Below are positions 34,915 through 47,217 of a DNA stretch of 64,000 bases, piece after piece. The translations under genes and the position numbers were made by a program. The notes beneath the pieces are model-generated. The model was not told the DNA's origin. It made no database searches and saw only the letters and a program-made list of their open reading frames with translations. The DNA is from Ceratothoa steindachneri (lineage: Eukaryota > Arthropoda > Malacostraca > Isopoda > Cymothoidae): the NCBI GenBank assembly GCA_963969495.1, contig OZ018317.1, positions 36,301,726 to 36,365,725 on the forward strand, in the 5' to 3' direction. The first letter of the stretch is position 1. Each line of letters begins with the position of its first letter.

Positions 34915-36780
34915 TGCTTTAGATGTGACAAGCAAACTTATTGCTGCAATGTGCAAGGCTAAGCATGTTGCAACAGCAACAGACTATTGGGCATGCAGAA
35001 GATGCAGCTATATTGGTGTAATAGCACACTGGAGAGATGCTAGTACATTTGAACGACATTCAGCAGCGTTAGCTTGCAGGCAGGTGAAAGGGAAACACTG
35101 CTACAATATTTTGGCTAGTATCCTGCATGAAGTCCATTCTGAGTACAAGATTCGAAATAAAGTACTATAAACAACAAAAGATAATGAAGCAAATTTCTTA
35201 AAAGCATTTAGAGTATATGGAAGTGACAAAATTCAGTCAGAAGAGGATGTACATGAACAATCTGAAGATGATGAAAGTGATGGGCCTGAAATCATCACCC
35301 AGGATACAAAAACATTTTGTTTTCTAATGAAGATGAAATTTACGACTACAGGGCTACCAAAACTTCAACGCTGTACCTGGCATATCCTTAATATTGTGGT
35401 CACTGTAGATGTTGATGTAGGAAAAATGGAATCTAATGAGCCCTACAAGAGGATGTTTCGCTCAACATATGCGAAATGCCATGCTCTTCGGAACATAGTT
35501 GGGCGCACATCGGTTGCTGCGCAGACTGTAGAGGAACACTGCGAGATATAACTTATTCGTCCAAATAAAACCAGGTGGAACTCTACATTCTTGGCTGTAG
35601 AAAGAATATTGAGGATTGTCCAAGAAGAAGGTGAAGATGCCATAAAAAATGTGTGTGATGCATTCAAGGTCAAAATGTAAGTATATACAAACCTATAAAC
35701 GAAAGAGATAGCTATATGCATATTAGATCATTGTACTATCTGTTCATCAGTTCACTATGTGTTAAACTTAATAGCAATATGTTCTTCACTCATTACTTAC
35801 AGTTTGTAGCCTTAAACCACCTTAGCGGCTGTTATGTTTGATGTAGTGTTTTATTAGTAAAATTTCAAGAACTTTAATATTGTATAATCATAAGTATATG
35901 GTTTTACTGGTGTGGTCATTTTCTTCCAGGCTAAACCCGTAGAATTAGATTTCCTGAAGGAGCACTACACTTCATTGAAGCCAGTAGCCAAATCATTGGA
36001 CATCCTTCAGTCCGAGAAGAGTACGCATTTGGGAATGCTTCTTCAAACTCTGTACCAGTTGTTGACTAAGCTGGAAAAGATCAAGATTTCTGCTGACCTT
36101 AGTCTTCCTCTTATCACTGGCTTTATGTCAGTAATAACATCGGTTTGCTGAGATGCTGGAGGATTCTGAACTTATTGCTGCTGCTATTTTATTGCCAAAG
36201 TTTAAGAACATTTGGACAGACAATGGCAATATCATCAGCTAAGGTAGTATTTTAGGTTAAATTAAGATTTTAAGTGATAAGATTGAAGAGAGGAAGGAAC
36301 TCAACCACACAGAATTATTTTTCGAACTAATCACAGTTTGTTTCAGGTTTCTGTCATAATGCAAAGAGTTTTGCTTGATTAAAACTTTCTATAAGTAAAC
36401 CAATTTTGATTCACAATGTTGTTTGTGCTCTCAATTTATTTTCTACCGTTTTAGGTTTGAGATACATCAACCTGTGTCTAGAGAATAAATCTAGTGTTAC
36501 TGAAGAGGTGTTTGATGCCAGTAATAGTAGCTCAGATGATGAACACTTATTTTCTTCAATGAAAACAAAATCACAGGCCGGTGTTACACAAGGGAGTGAT
36601 ATAGAAATCTTAAGGGGCTTTCCTGCATTGTGAGATATTTCACTTAAGTTAAATATCTCACTAACTGCATCTGCTGCTTGTGAACGCCTGTTTAGCTCTG
36701 CAAGACTAATTTTCACCTCAATCGTTCGCGGTAAGATAGCAAGAACTTTGAAAATCAGTTGCTTGCGAAGCTGAATAAAA
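34915..36780 (+). pseudogene. hAT transposase relic
   Basis: Plus-strand fragments in order: KHVATATDYWACRRCSYIGV with TFERHSAALACRQVKGKHCY (34925-35170), RTSVAAQTVEEHCEI and TRWNSTFLAVERI (about 35480-35610), LDFLKEHYTSLKPVAKSLDI LQSEKSTHLGMLLQTL (35945-36060), and the C-terminal dimerisation motif LTASAACERLFSSARLI (about 36660-36710). ATxDxW, the 'RW(N/S)STF' box and 'SAACERLFS' are characteristic of Ac-like hAT proteins. Non-coding stretches and stops separate the pieces. Some gaps (for example 35680-35930) could be introns or insertions. No clear TIRs found. Confidence 0.8.
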
Positions 36781-36789
36781 AGAAATATG

Positions 36790-37721
36790 TCAGTAATTAA
36801 TTCCTTTGTATATCTTTTACCTAATAATTAGGTTAGTTAACCAGACCCATATTCTGGAATTCTGTTAAACTGGATAATTTTGTATAGTTAATCTTACTTT
36901 TCTTATAAAATAAACTTTTTGATCAATAGAGAGATATTTACAGCTTGATTGTTAAATCCAGTTTAACTAAATTCCAATATATAAGGGTCAGTACAGTGGG
37001 TATAAAAGGGTTTGCTGTACAGTATACTGAATGCTGTCTGAGGTGATAGGTACTTTACTATTTGCCGCTAAATTTTACTTTCATTACTTGAGTACTTTAT
37101 GAATACGATACTTTATTACGTTTACTTAAATACATTGAAGTTTGAGTACTTGTACTTCGATTAAAGATTTATCAGGGTAACAATACTTTTACTTAAGTAT
37201 CAAAGCAAGGCAACTAAAAAATGAGTTTTGTGTCACTGTCGTCATTTATGAAGAAGTAGGTGCAAAATTATCGGGGGGTGGGGGTGCAATTGCTGTAACA
37301 GTTTTATGCTATTTATTCAGACAAGCTGAGTGCGATTATAAATAAGTGATTATGTAAATATAAATATTAGTATTTCATCAATGTAACAATAACTGTGTTA
37401 TGTAAATGAAGGAGATAGTATTTTTTCAACGTGTCCATACTTATTTAGAACATAGAAATAACTATTTTTTAATGTGGTTTCTACACAACATTATGAAATA
37501 AGTGATATATTTACTTCATTAATTATAACTTATTTTATAGAGCTGTTGCAATAGAAGCTAGTTTATTTCATAGATAATCTCGTCCTAGAATAAGAATACA
37601 CCTTTATTGAGGGGTTGAAGAATTGCAATGTCGCACCTGTTTACATATACCTGATGAAGCAAGCTCCGATCACTGTTCACGCAAGCATGAAAATGATGAT
37701 TTAGTAGTATATAACTAAATT
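36790..37721. other. No gene seen; AT-rich sequence
   Basis: AT-rich, no recognisable motif. A G-rich run lies near 37274-37286. Confidence 0.4.
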
Positions 37722-38028
37722 CAGTGGGCAGATCCAGGCTAAAAATGGGATGGGGGGGGCTAACCTGAATTTCTCCCTATGAGTAGTCTGAGAAAAAGGC
37801 ATATATGATTAATAATAGTTATCTTACACAATATTGATAATAAATAACAGTATATCACACGGGAGTGAGCACAAATCCTGTCAGATCCTATTTTTTTTAA
37901 CAAATCAAAAAATAATGAATTGTAGTTTTGGAAGCCAGCAAAGGTTTGATCTGAGTTTAGGAATTATTTTTGAGATTTACCTCAATTTTACACATGTATC
38001 ATAGAAGATAAATTCAATCGCAACGGTC

Positions 38029-38083
<55 letters not shown>

Positions 38084-38215
38084 TATATTATTAGATAACT
38101 CTTGCTGAATACCAGAATACGAGTATGGCTTAAAAAAGAAATATAAACATAAACAGGTCTGAAATTTTGAAGGGGCTTCATCCCCCTAGTTCTCACCATC
38201 ATGAGTCCGCGTTTG
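37722..38215. mobile_element. Candidate non-autonomous hAT carrying (AT)n
   Basis: The left end CAGTGGGCAGATCCAGGC resembles the common hAT terminus CAGTGGCGGATCCAGG and is followed by a G-run. The right end, read inverted, is CAAACGCGGACTCATGATGG with a nearby GGGGGATGAAGCCCC, matching about 11 of 16 terminal bases. Flanking octamers ACTAAATT and ATTAAATA agree at 6 of 8 positions. An (AT)n array is at 38035-38081. Confidence 0.35.
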
Positions 38216-38309
38216 ATTAAATAGTCACATAAGTAAAGAAAGCTTTGGGTTTTTTGCCACTGCATACAAGTTTGGTTAAAGGGTCAAATCTAGGCTAATT
38301 CTTTTTTTA

Positions 38310-39130
38310 TTTTTTTAGCATTTAGTCATTATTTCAAACTCAACCAATCAACTCTATAAGCATAGAGGAAGTTGAAGATGAAGTTGCCGAATTTGATTAC
38401 TTTCCAGATGAAAATGTTGCTGACTTATTTGATAATAGAGGAGTAAGTGAACCTCCAAAAAGGGAAGCAGAATTAACAAGTGAAGAGGTGAGCGACAAAT
38501 CATGTCGATAGCGAAAGAGATAATCAACTGTTGTAGTGTTTTTTAAGTTCAATTTTTTCATACATAGATTAAGAACTGACACTTTTATAATATTAGAACT
38601 TTTTATGAAGAACTTATGAAGTCATTTCTGATCACACCAACATTTATTGCATCCAACAGAAAAATAAAAAGAATTTAAATTGCTTGTCACTTGAAACTCC
38701 TATTAATGGGCATTTACCCTTTATCTCAATACAGGATGCATTAGAATTATAAAGGAAATTCACCTCAAATAACACACGTTTTACAGGCAGGAGTTAATAG
38801 ATTTGAGACCCTTAAACGCCTTTTGCATTTTACAAACAATTCAAACCTACCAGATTTCAACTCTTTTTCATATAAATGATATAAAATACGACATTTTAAA
38901 TTCCGTCGTGACTAAATGGCAGTGCCTTGAACCTGGAGAATATCACTTAGTTGATGAGCAAATAGTCTTAACAAATTGTACTTCTAGTTTGAACCAATGC
39001 AATTGTAAAAAGCCACATAAATGAGGTTTCAAATTTCTTTCAAAGTCTGGAGTTTCAGGTATAATTTGTGCGTTTGAGGTTTATACAGAAAAAAATTCTA
39101 ATTAGTCTTCGACAATGGGAATAACAGAGA
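38310..39130 (+). pseudogene. piggyBac-like transposase relic
   Basis: Fragments read EEVEDEVAEFDYFPDENVAD LFDN (acidic N-terminal stretch, about 38365-38440), CLEPGEYHLVDEQIVLTNCT SSLNQCNCKKPHK (about 38930-39022), and after one stop GFKFLSKSGVSGII..FEVYT (about 39025-39090). 'DEQ(M/I)(V/I)...KPHKWGFK' is a diagnostic piggyBac block containing one of the catalytic Asp residues. Here the Trp codon is TGA. Upstream blocks are too decayed to read, and the C-terminal Cys-rich domain is not seen. No TTAA-flanked termini identified. Confidence 0.75.
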
Positions 39131-39269
39131 ACCTTGTATTGATGTTGTGTTCCAATCTTCCAAAGAACCAAAATTCAATGTCATTTTAATCGCGTGCACG
39201 CGCCTCTATGAGTTAATATGTCGGTTATCATAAATGGTTACCATCCAGTTGGTCGGCTGGTAATCGTTT

Positions 39270-39376
39270 TACTTTGCAATGAGTTTTTGAAAGTTTGGAA
39301 GGTTGTAAGGTCATATGGTCCAAAGGTCATAAATCAGAATAATTGAAAGCACGTGACTTAGGTCTGTTGACTTTGT
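39270..39376 (-). mobile_element. MITE family 'AGTCGCGTGC', partial inverted copy
   Basis: Read on the minus strand it gives 'gtcacgtgctttcaattattctgatttatgacc' and a 'ccttacaacctt' block, matching the first ~100 bp of the other copies. The internal module and right end are absent. Confidence 0.65.
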
Positions 39377-39618
39377 TTGATAATTATTTTGCTTTTCTCG
39401 AGCTCATGCAAGAGCTGAGCGCTATCGATATTGGGTATAATTAGGCCAAACAGAATGGCAAGAGCTAAAACACTCTTATGTTCTGAGAAAGAGCTAAAGC
39501 AGAGAGGAAGAGGCTCATCAAGGAGTAACAACAAGGAAAGAAGGTACTTTAGGAGACCTTACACAGTCCATTCAAAGAGGGTACCTTTGGACTAGTAATC
39601 GAGCGGGCACAAGGCTGC

Positions 39619-42390
39619 TCAATTGTTTTGCTTCCCTAAACGGCCACTTTGCAAGACCTTGTATAGTCTTGACTTGAACTGGTCAACAGATTCACTGTTG
39701 ACAACTTCCACTGGAAGTGCGTTCCACATACCGCAGATACTGTAGGTGAAAAAATTTCCACACAGATTGCGGTTGTAACGCTTCAGTTCAAGTTTGAAGC
39801 CGTGATTGCGCGTTCTGTTCTCACTCAGTGTGAAAATATCTCGGTAGTCAACATTGTCGAACCTTCGAAGTATTTTGAAAACTTCGATGAGCTGACCACG
39901 CAGTCTACGGGTTTCCAGCGAGAACAGATCTAATTCCCTTAGTCTATCCTCATAACTTTTATGTCGGATAGAGGGAATCAGCTTGGTTGCCCTGGCTTGT
40001 ACGCGTTCCAATCTCGCGATGTCCTTTCGCAATGAAGGACTCCAAAATTGTACGGCATACTCCAGGTGCGGTCGGACAAGTGAGTTGTACAGGCACAGTA
40101 CAATCTCCTGGTTCCGATAACCAAACTGGCGCTTAATATAGCCTAGCATCCTTTGGGCCTTTTTCTCCGCCTCAATGCACTGTTTCGAGAACTTGAGGTC
40201 ACTAGTGATAGTAACACCCAAGTCCTTCTCAGTGTCACTCGATTCAAGAGCAGTGCCCTTAAGGATATACTGAGATTGGGGGTTTCTGTGGCCGATATGC
40301 ATCACTTTGCATTTGTCCACGTTAAAAGGCATTTGCCACGTGTCCGACCACTCCCCAATCTTCACGAGATCTTCCTGCAGGCGGGCAGTATTTCCATCCT
40401 TTGCAACGTTCATACCAAGCTTGGTATCGTCGGCAAATTTGGAAATCTTAGCAACCATGTCACCGTCCATGTCGTTGACGTAGATGATGAATAGTAGTGG
40501 TCCCAGGACAGAACCTTGAGGCATCCGCTAGTAACGGGCACCCACTCAGAAGACTGTCCATTTACCACCACCCGTTGCCGTCTGCCACTTAGCAAGTTCT
40601 CGATCCAGCCGGCTACCTTTCCGTCTATGCCAAGCGCTCGCACTTTCCGGAGAAGGCGGCGGTGTGGTACCTTATCAAAGGCTTTCTGAAAGTCTAGGTA
40701 GACCACATCCACCGCCTTGTCCCGATCGTGCTCACTGAAAACGAAGTGGAAGAATTCCACAAGGTTCGTCAGGCATGACCGTTGCCTTCGGAAGCCGTGC
40801 TGGGAACTCCTCAGTAGCAGGTTTGACTCTAAATACGACGTCACTTTTTCCACCATGATGTTTTTCATGAGTTTACCGACTATCGAAGTCAGACTGATAG
40901 GTCGGTAGTTCGACGGTTGGTTACGGTCTCCTTTCTTGAAGATAGGGGTCACCTCCGCCTCACGCCAGTCTCTAGGAACGCATCCGGTCCGGATTGACAT
41001 GTTAAAGATAGCGCACAGATGTCGTGATACTTCATCGCACACTTCCTTCAACACTTTAGGTAGAAACCCGTCCGGTCCAGGGGACTTATTCGTCTTTAGG
41101 TCAGCGATATTTTTCTTTATTTCTCCTTCGGTGAAGTCCATTGCCTCCAGCTTTTCCCCCGAGTAGGAATCCGTCGGCTGGGGAATGGGACCACACTCTT
41201 CAGTAAACACTGAAGAGAAGTAGTCGTTGAGGAGGTTAGCATTTTCTGCATCTGAATGCTTTAATGTCCCCTCCTCATTCCTCAAAGGGCCAATCGTTCG
41301 ACGGATTGGTTTACGGCTGTTCACATATCCAGAAAAACTCCTTGGGATTCTCTTTAGAGAGTCTCGCCACTCGGAGTTCCTCAGACCGCTTAGCCGCCCT
41401 TATGCTGGACTTCACTCTCCTGGCTAGCCTCCGGTATTCGTCAAAGTAGCCCGAGATCTTTGATTGCCGGTACACAGTTCTCTTCTCCCTAAGCAGTTGC
41501 CCGATTTCTCGATTAAACCACTTTGGTTGAACAGAGGACCGACGGGGGCATTTCAGAGGGATAAAACGCGATTGAAAACTCATGAATGTGGTTTTGAAAC
41601 TGTTCCAAGAGTCTTCAACAGCATCGCACTCTTCTAGCCTCGCGTCAGTCAGTCCCGCGCGTAGACCTGCAAAGTCTGCTTTTCTCAAATCGAGCTTCCT
41701 TGATTTACTAGTTGCAGGCTCTGCCTTGGGGACTTTGACTACAAATCTGATTAGTCGGTGGTCACTGCCACCGAGCTCTTTGCCAACAGAGAGGTCCTCA
41801 ACGATGTCATCCTCAGAGGTGAAAACCAAGTCGAGGATATTGTCTCCTCTCGTTGGCTCTCTCACCCACTGAGTGAGGAACTCGTTGTTCGTGAACTCTA
41901 GGAGTAGTGCGTTCTCGCCACAGGGTTCTCTGGTTTCCCAGTCAACTTGTGTGTTGAAATCACCCATGACGATACAGACTCTGTCTTCGACAAGTTCTCC
42001 TAGCAGCTGATACAGATCTCTGTCCTTTTCAACGAGTTGGGCAGGAGGTCTATAAAGCACCAGGGTCCTGTATTTGGCAGGACCTATCTCTAGGTCAACA
42101 CCTAGTAGTTCATGGTCGGATATGATGTTGCAATCCGTCAAGTTGAGAGTATCCTTGACATACAACATCACACCGCCACCCTCTCTGTCTGGCCTATCTT
42201 TCAGGAAGAGCTGGTAACCGGGAATCGTGAATTCACCTTCAAAATCTCGGCTTGAGGTTTTTATCCACGACTCCGTTATGGCCACCATCTCAGGTTCCTC
42301 TGTTACTACGAGGCCACGGAGCTCAAGAAACTTATTCCTGATTGACCTCGCATTGAACAGAAGAACTTTGAGGGAGTCCTCTAGTGTAGG
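39619..42390 (-). pseudogene. CR1-like ORF2: AP endonuclease + reverse transcriptase
   Basis: The frame is open upstream of the Met at 42288 and reads KVLLFNARSIRNKFLELRGL, so the endonuclease starts near 42390. Endonuclease catalytic motifs are all present: ITESWI, YRPPA, GDFNTQ, ILDLVFT and GGSDHRL. A frameshift near 41320 (after EFFWICEQP) moves to the frame 41324-40410. That frame holds the RT fingers (KSPGPDGFLPKVLK, GDRNQPSNYRPISL, SQHGFRRQRS, YLDFQKAFDKVPH). A second frameshift near 40525 leads into MPQGSVLGPLLFIIYVNDM and the catalytic KFADDTKLG. The C-terminus has the thumb-type LERVQARATKLIPS and DLFSLETRRLRGQLIEVFK, ending LGKQNN. The protein would make first-strand cDNA at a nicked target. 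With two frameshifts it is inactive here. Confidence 0.9.
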
Positions 42391-42395
42391 ACTCC

Positions 42396-43582
42396 CTACG
42401 CTCTTCCGTTTCCCGGCTTCTCTGTTTTCGTGGTCACACCCTTTTTGACGACCTCCGAGAAGGTCGTTCCAGGAGTGACACGGGCATGCTGGCGCACGTC
42501 CGCTTTCGCTCTGTTTCGAACGCTCCTTTGGGTGCGTTCCACGACATCTTGAATTAGATTGGCGAGAAAGGCCTTCCCTTTAAAGAAGAGATGTACCCCT
42601 TCCCTTTGGTAGATATCGTCTCTACCGATAAAGGTACGATAGGGGTCCACGAAGGAGACTCATTCTGCCGTGCAGAGATCCGCCAACCTTTTGTTTACGG
42701 CGACGTTTCTTTCGTGAGCGGTTCGGGATGGACCTCTTCTCGGAAGCATCCCAACCACCACACGTTTGCGGGTTTTAAGCCCTATGTCGTCCACGGCTCC
42801 CATCACTGTTTGGATGGTCTTACCACTGAGGCCAACCTTACCCCCTCTGAGGTAGAGGTCGTTGCCGCTCACCATCAAAGCAACAACAGAGTTCTCAGAA
42901 ATCTGAGCTTTCTCTGCCTCTACTCTGATGGTGTGGTTACCCCGTCCTGACAGGCAGCTTACCTTCACGCTAGCTAGTGCGAAGGCGGGCCGCTAGCAGT
43001 GGCTGCAGATCCCGTGTTTGCGAGTCACCAATGAGGGTGACCTTCTGACACTTGGTCTCTGAAGACGGGGTCTTCCCTTTTAGAAGAGGCCTCCCCTTTT
43101 CCTCTTTACTCTCCACATTCTTATCTTTCTTTTTCTTCTTGTTTATCTGTTTTTCTTCTATTTTGGGTTCTACTCTTGTTTCAACTATCTTTTTTTTCTT
43201 TTTTTTCTTCGTTTCTCCTTTCTTCTTTTTCTCCTTTTCTCTCGCCTCAGCTGGCTTAGCCTCAGATGATGCCGGAATGTCCGCTTCATTACCAGGGGAT
43301 TCCGAAACTTCAGTGGGCGGCGCCTCTTCTAGGCATCGAACCTGAGCTGCGTTAAGGGCTTCGAGCTTCTCCGACTTTCCCTCAAGGACCTTAGCTCTCT
43401 CTCCTTGAGGCTCTATAGAGGTCTTTTAATTTTTCCACCTCTCGCGTCAATATGCAAGTAGTGCAGATACTTTCAGGGCTGCATTTTGAGTAGCAGCCCT
43501 CCGGAAAGTCAACGCACCACTTTTCTAACTGGCATATTGCACAGTTGTGTTTGAGACGAACCGGGCCTTTTTTGCCTGTCAT
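42396..43582 (-). pseudogene. CR1-like ORF1: Cys-rich N-terminus + Lys-rich linker + SGNH hydrolase
   Basis: The N-terminus (43582-43391) is Cys-rich: NCAICQLEKW..CYSKCSPE SICTTC, a zinc-finger-like arrangement. A Lys/Glu-rich linker follows (43110-43260 is poly-pyrimidine on the plus strand). The SGNH-hydrolase part then reads KVTLIGDSQTRDLQPLLA (block I, nucleophile Ser in GDS), VVALMVSGNDLYL (block III, GND) and REGVHLFFKGKAFLANLIQD (block V, catalytic His; the usual preceding Asp is replaced in REGVH). Esterase-type ORF1 proteins are known from CR1-like LINEs. In-frame stops lie at about 42980 (TAG) and 42660 (TGA), and a frameshift separates the N-terminal finger. The frame ends KPGNGRA just before ORF2. 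Confidence 0.8.
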
Positions 43583-43600
43583 TTCGAGCGCTTTCTCTCT

Positions 43601-45299
43601 TTCTCTCTAAAAACTCGTGACCAATCAATGATAAAAAGGGGGGTTGGTGAGTTCTCCCAGCGTGAGTCGCTCCCGCCTATGGATCGGAGAGGTTTCGGAT
43701 CTTTCAGAAGGCACGCTCCATGTGCTGCTGTTCGTCCGACCGAGTCGTCAAACCTCGGCGTGCCGTGGCTCCCAACCAAGCAGCACTAACGGTCCCCGAA
43801 GGGGCCATCGATTTCTCACCAGGTGAACAACAATGAAGCACGCCCCGTACTAAACTCCTACTAGTTCCCTTCACAACGGCCAGAATCTCGGAGTAGCGTT
43901 CAATGGATATCCCGCCACACCAAGGAACTCGACCCAAGGCTTTTTATTGGCCTATCAACCAACATGGAAAAAAGGGCCGTCACCTCGGACCAATGCTACC
44001 ATAAGCACCCATCAACGGTCACTGGGAACGGTCAATAATTACGCGCCAGGGAAGGGGTTAACGAGGCACTACCCTCATCCCATTCATCGTGCCCCAACGC
44101 CTAGGACACCTCTAGTCCTACTCTCTCGCAACCAGTGAGCGTCGATTGGCGTTGTTTATAGAGGTTCCAAAGCCTCTCTTCTGACGCATGAGGTAGCTGC
44201 CAGGTCCTTATAGGTAGATAGAGGAAGAAAGGGAAAGAGTGACACGATAGGAGTAGGCTTTTTTTTTTTTTTTTTTCTTTTTGTATGAGTGGGAGATATC
44301 ATAAAAGTAAAAAAAGGAGAGGGATAGAGTAGAAAAAGGAAGGAATGACGCACTTAGTCTGGAACCTCGTTTCCGATCAAATCGACAAGGAAAGCCCTAC
44401 CAGGGGTACCCAGAAGAGGTACCCCCGCCGAAATAGCTCAAACAGTCCAAGGTCCACACAAGCTCTCTTCCCGCGACAAGGGGGCGTCACCTCTCCCTCT
44501 ATTTTCGTTATCAAAAAAAATAAGAGAGTGTCGAATCTTCTTGAAATATAATTCTTATGAATGACATGGCCACAGTACTGTACAGCTGGCATATAATTTT
44601 ATAGAAAAGGTGAAAAGATGATCTACAATAGATAAATCCTACGTGTAAATAGAATGTCTCAAAAGGGTGCACGAATACAACATTTTCATGGTGCGAGGGT
44701 GGGAGGACCTGAACAACACCTTTCTCTCCCTTTACAGAATGAATTGCGCAAGAATTGGTGGATGGCAATTTTCTATTAGCTTGTAAAGGTTTCAATGAAA
44801 AATGGGTAATAATTATATGGCAGACACTACAAGCAATTGCATCCTCAAGACAAAAGAAATCAAGCTTTTAACTGAGTTTCCTGCAGATATTGCAATGGCC
44901 TGATTGAGGCAGAAAAGAATCTATTAGTAAACTGAGGTTCGAAATATTCCATTATTCCTGGTAACTACACATCTAAAAATGCCTATTTCTATGTTCAGCA
45001 TTCACATAAAATTTAATGTTACGAAGCTTACAACTTAGATATTCTAGAAAACGTTTTGCATGTTGCTTCTACCTAAATATTATAAATCCCCCAATGCATT
45101 ATTAGGTACCCGTTATTTCACTAATACATCATAGACTTCCAAGTTAGCCGCTATTAAATGTCGCAGAAATGTGGCTTTCTAAATTTGCTCTGATTGAGTT
45201 TCCTTTGATTTAGAAATGAAATATTGAAAATAATTTTTTGCTATATTTTTTACCCTTGAGATACGTTTGATAATATTGTTAATAAATTTTAACAACATA
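43601..45299. other. Probable LINE 5' region, then unassigned sequence
   Basis: 43601-44250 is GC-richer than its surroundings and is probably the 5' untranslated region of the CR1-like LINE; 44153-44222 resembles 12374-12450. A poly-T run is at 44260-44278. 44340-44550 is also GC-richer, with an open frame but no recognisable motif. Beyond that, AT-rich sequence without features. Confidence 0.4.
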
Positions 45300-45690
45300 T
45301 TTTTTCCCAACTATTCTCGTTTTTTGGCACCCAAACCTACAATTTACATTAAAATTGCTTATAGGGATCCCCTTCCCTTTAAACTTAATCAAGATATTCT
45401 TGCAGCTCTACGCAATCTTTATTTGCACTGCAGCTTAATTCAAATCAAACCTAACAGTTCTTCTCTACCCATTTTTCCGTATTAAGGAGCCACTGCATAA
45501 CCCACTGAGATCTTCGTTAGTGTATTCATTTACGTGTACAACTTGCAACAGTTGTTATGCAGGACAAACTGTCCTACAACTTAGACTTAGGATCTCGAAG
45601 CACTTGGGTCTGTTTTACAGAACTTCTCGTCCTTTCTCTAAGCCAGACTTTTCATGTATCTGTCAGCATTGCTAAGCAAATCACCATTCG
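45300..45690 (+). pseudogene. Penelope-like 3' fragment with GIY-YIG endonuclease motif
   Basis: The frame gives KPTIYIKIAYRDPLPFKLNQ DILAAL, then after stops and a frame change VYSFTCTTCNSCYAGQT, LRLRISKHLGLFYRTSRPFS KPDFSCICQH. The order 'Y(I/V)xLPY.GP', 'VYxFxCxxCxxxYIGxT', 'R..EHLG...RTGRP' is that of the GIY-YIG endonuclease region of Penelope-like elements. Here the YIG position reads YAG. No RT domain is adjacent, so this is an isolated 3' part of a lineage different from the 27-29 kb copy. Confidence 0.7.
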
Positions 45691-45694
45691 ATTA

Positions 45695-47148
45695 GGGGAG
45701 ACCGGGGTTGGTTGACAGACTTTTCAGTCTTGTCCTAGTACTCTAGTATAATTCATGTGAGTATATTCTAACTAGCATCAAATGAAAGGTCTCAGCTATT
45801 AGTAAGTCTATTTTAATATCTACAGTTATTTTCTAAAATTAAGTAACATATGATTAAAGTTAGGTTGTACACCTGTGCCAACCAGCCACACATGAGGTTG
45901 GTTGGCACAATGTAAAATGAATGAATCAATCAATCAGTAGAAAAAATTTAAACATTTTATTCACACAACAAAATAAAACAAATCAATTTGCTCCCAACTA
46001 GTTTAACATTTGATAATTAAATTGGACACTAACTGTAATCCTCATTCCTCCCTCTGCTTTTTGAATCATATGAGCCTCTCCTCTTTCACGTCTGATAACG
46101 TTAAGTTACCTTCAAACACTTTAACCATTTTATTCAAACAACAAAATAAAACAAATAAATTTCCTAGGAACTAGTTTACCATTAGATTACCAGGCAATAG
46201 CTTCGCTACTAAGATTAATATCTAAAATCTAAAAAAAACCAGTGATGGTTAAATTTTTATAAATTTTCTGAACTTCGCCAATTATAATAATTTAAAAAAG
46301 AAACTCTAAACTAAATTTTATGAACTTGACCATTTGTAATTCTTTGGGTTTTAAAAATTCACAAAATTTCGATACTTATATTTATTTCTGAACTTCACCA
46401 TTTTGTTTTTTGATATTCTAAAAGAATTATTAGAAATAACTTTGATAAAAAAACATAAGTCATAACCAAACTAAGATGAAATTATTATTCAAGTTCTCAA
46501 AAAAAAATCCCCTTTAAAGAGTTAGTGATGATGATGAATTACAAATGGTGAAGCTCAGAAAAATCATTAAATCTTAGTCATGGCTGTTATTTATTCGTCT
46601 ATTCGAAAGTTTTATCGAAGTTATTTCTGAAATAGATTTTCAATTTTAAACTTTATCAGGAGAAAATACCTACTGGCTTTTATGTAAAACGAATAAAGCA
46701 AAATGAAATTATTAGATCATATTTAAATGGAGAAAAAAAGAATCATGAGGATTCTTTTTTCCGTATTTACAAAGACTCCCGATAAAACTTTTTTTAGCCT
46801 TTAGGCCAAGAAATTGAGCTGTAATCCCCATACCTCTCTCTGTCTCTCCCTGAAGAGCCAGCCATTACTTTCAGTCCACATTATTTTTAATTGTTTAATA
46901 AATCATTTTGTTACAGCTTAGCCTCACCTGCTTAGTATTTCCCTTTCGTGTTTAGCTTCTAGGGCCAGGTTGTAGCGCCCTCAACCAGGCATATAATGAA
47001 ATTGTATAAAATTATGTTTAATTCTATTTAATAGATACATACAAATGTAATTTAAAATCAAACGTGTAACTTTCTGCTTATGCCGGGATCAGGTTGCACA
47101 TGTGCCAACCAACCCCCAAATGAATGTGTCAACCAACTCCGACACACC
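45695..47148. mobile_element. Candidate ~1.45-kb non-autonomous element
   Basis: The left end GGGGAGACCGGGGTTGGTTG followed by ACA is mirrored at the right by TGTCAACCAACTCCGACACA followed by CC. An inner hairpin at 45872-45910 pairs TGTGCCAACC with GGTTGGTTGGCACA, and the same words recur near 47095-47117. Inside are internally duplicated AT-rich blocks (about 45950-46000 and 46120-46190 share 'caacaaaataaaacaaat'). There is no coding capacity and I found no clear target duplication. Confidence 0.5.
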
Positions 47149-47217
47149 TTTGTGATTAAATGATATCACCCAATTGCCACGACTTATTATCGACTTTCAA
47201 ATTTTATATCAAAATGT

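Larger units (their letters stand above)
39510..43600 (-). mobile_element. Full-length CR1-like LINE (two ORFs), inactive
   Basis: On the minus strand an ORF1 (43582 to 42396) is followed, with overlap or near overlap, by an endonuclease/reverse-transcriptase ORF2 (about 42390 to 39619). The tail after the ORF2 stop includes 'aggtctcctaaagtaccttc', and a close variant occurs alone at 47218-47262. Two frameshifts in ORF2 and at least two stops plus a frameshift in ORF1 disable it, but overall it is the best-preserved retroelement in the window. Confidence 0.85.

Noticed and set aside
40153..40494. Plus-strand open frame of 113 codons
   Set aside because: Antisense shadow of the CR1-like reverse transcriptase.
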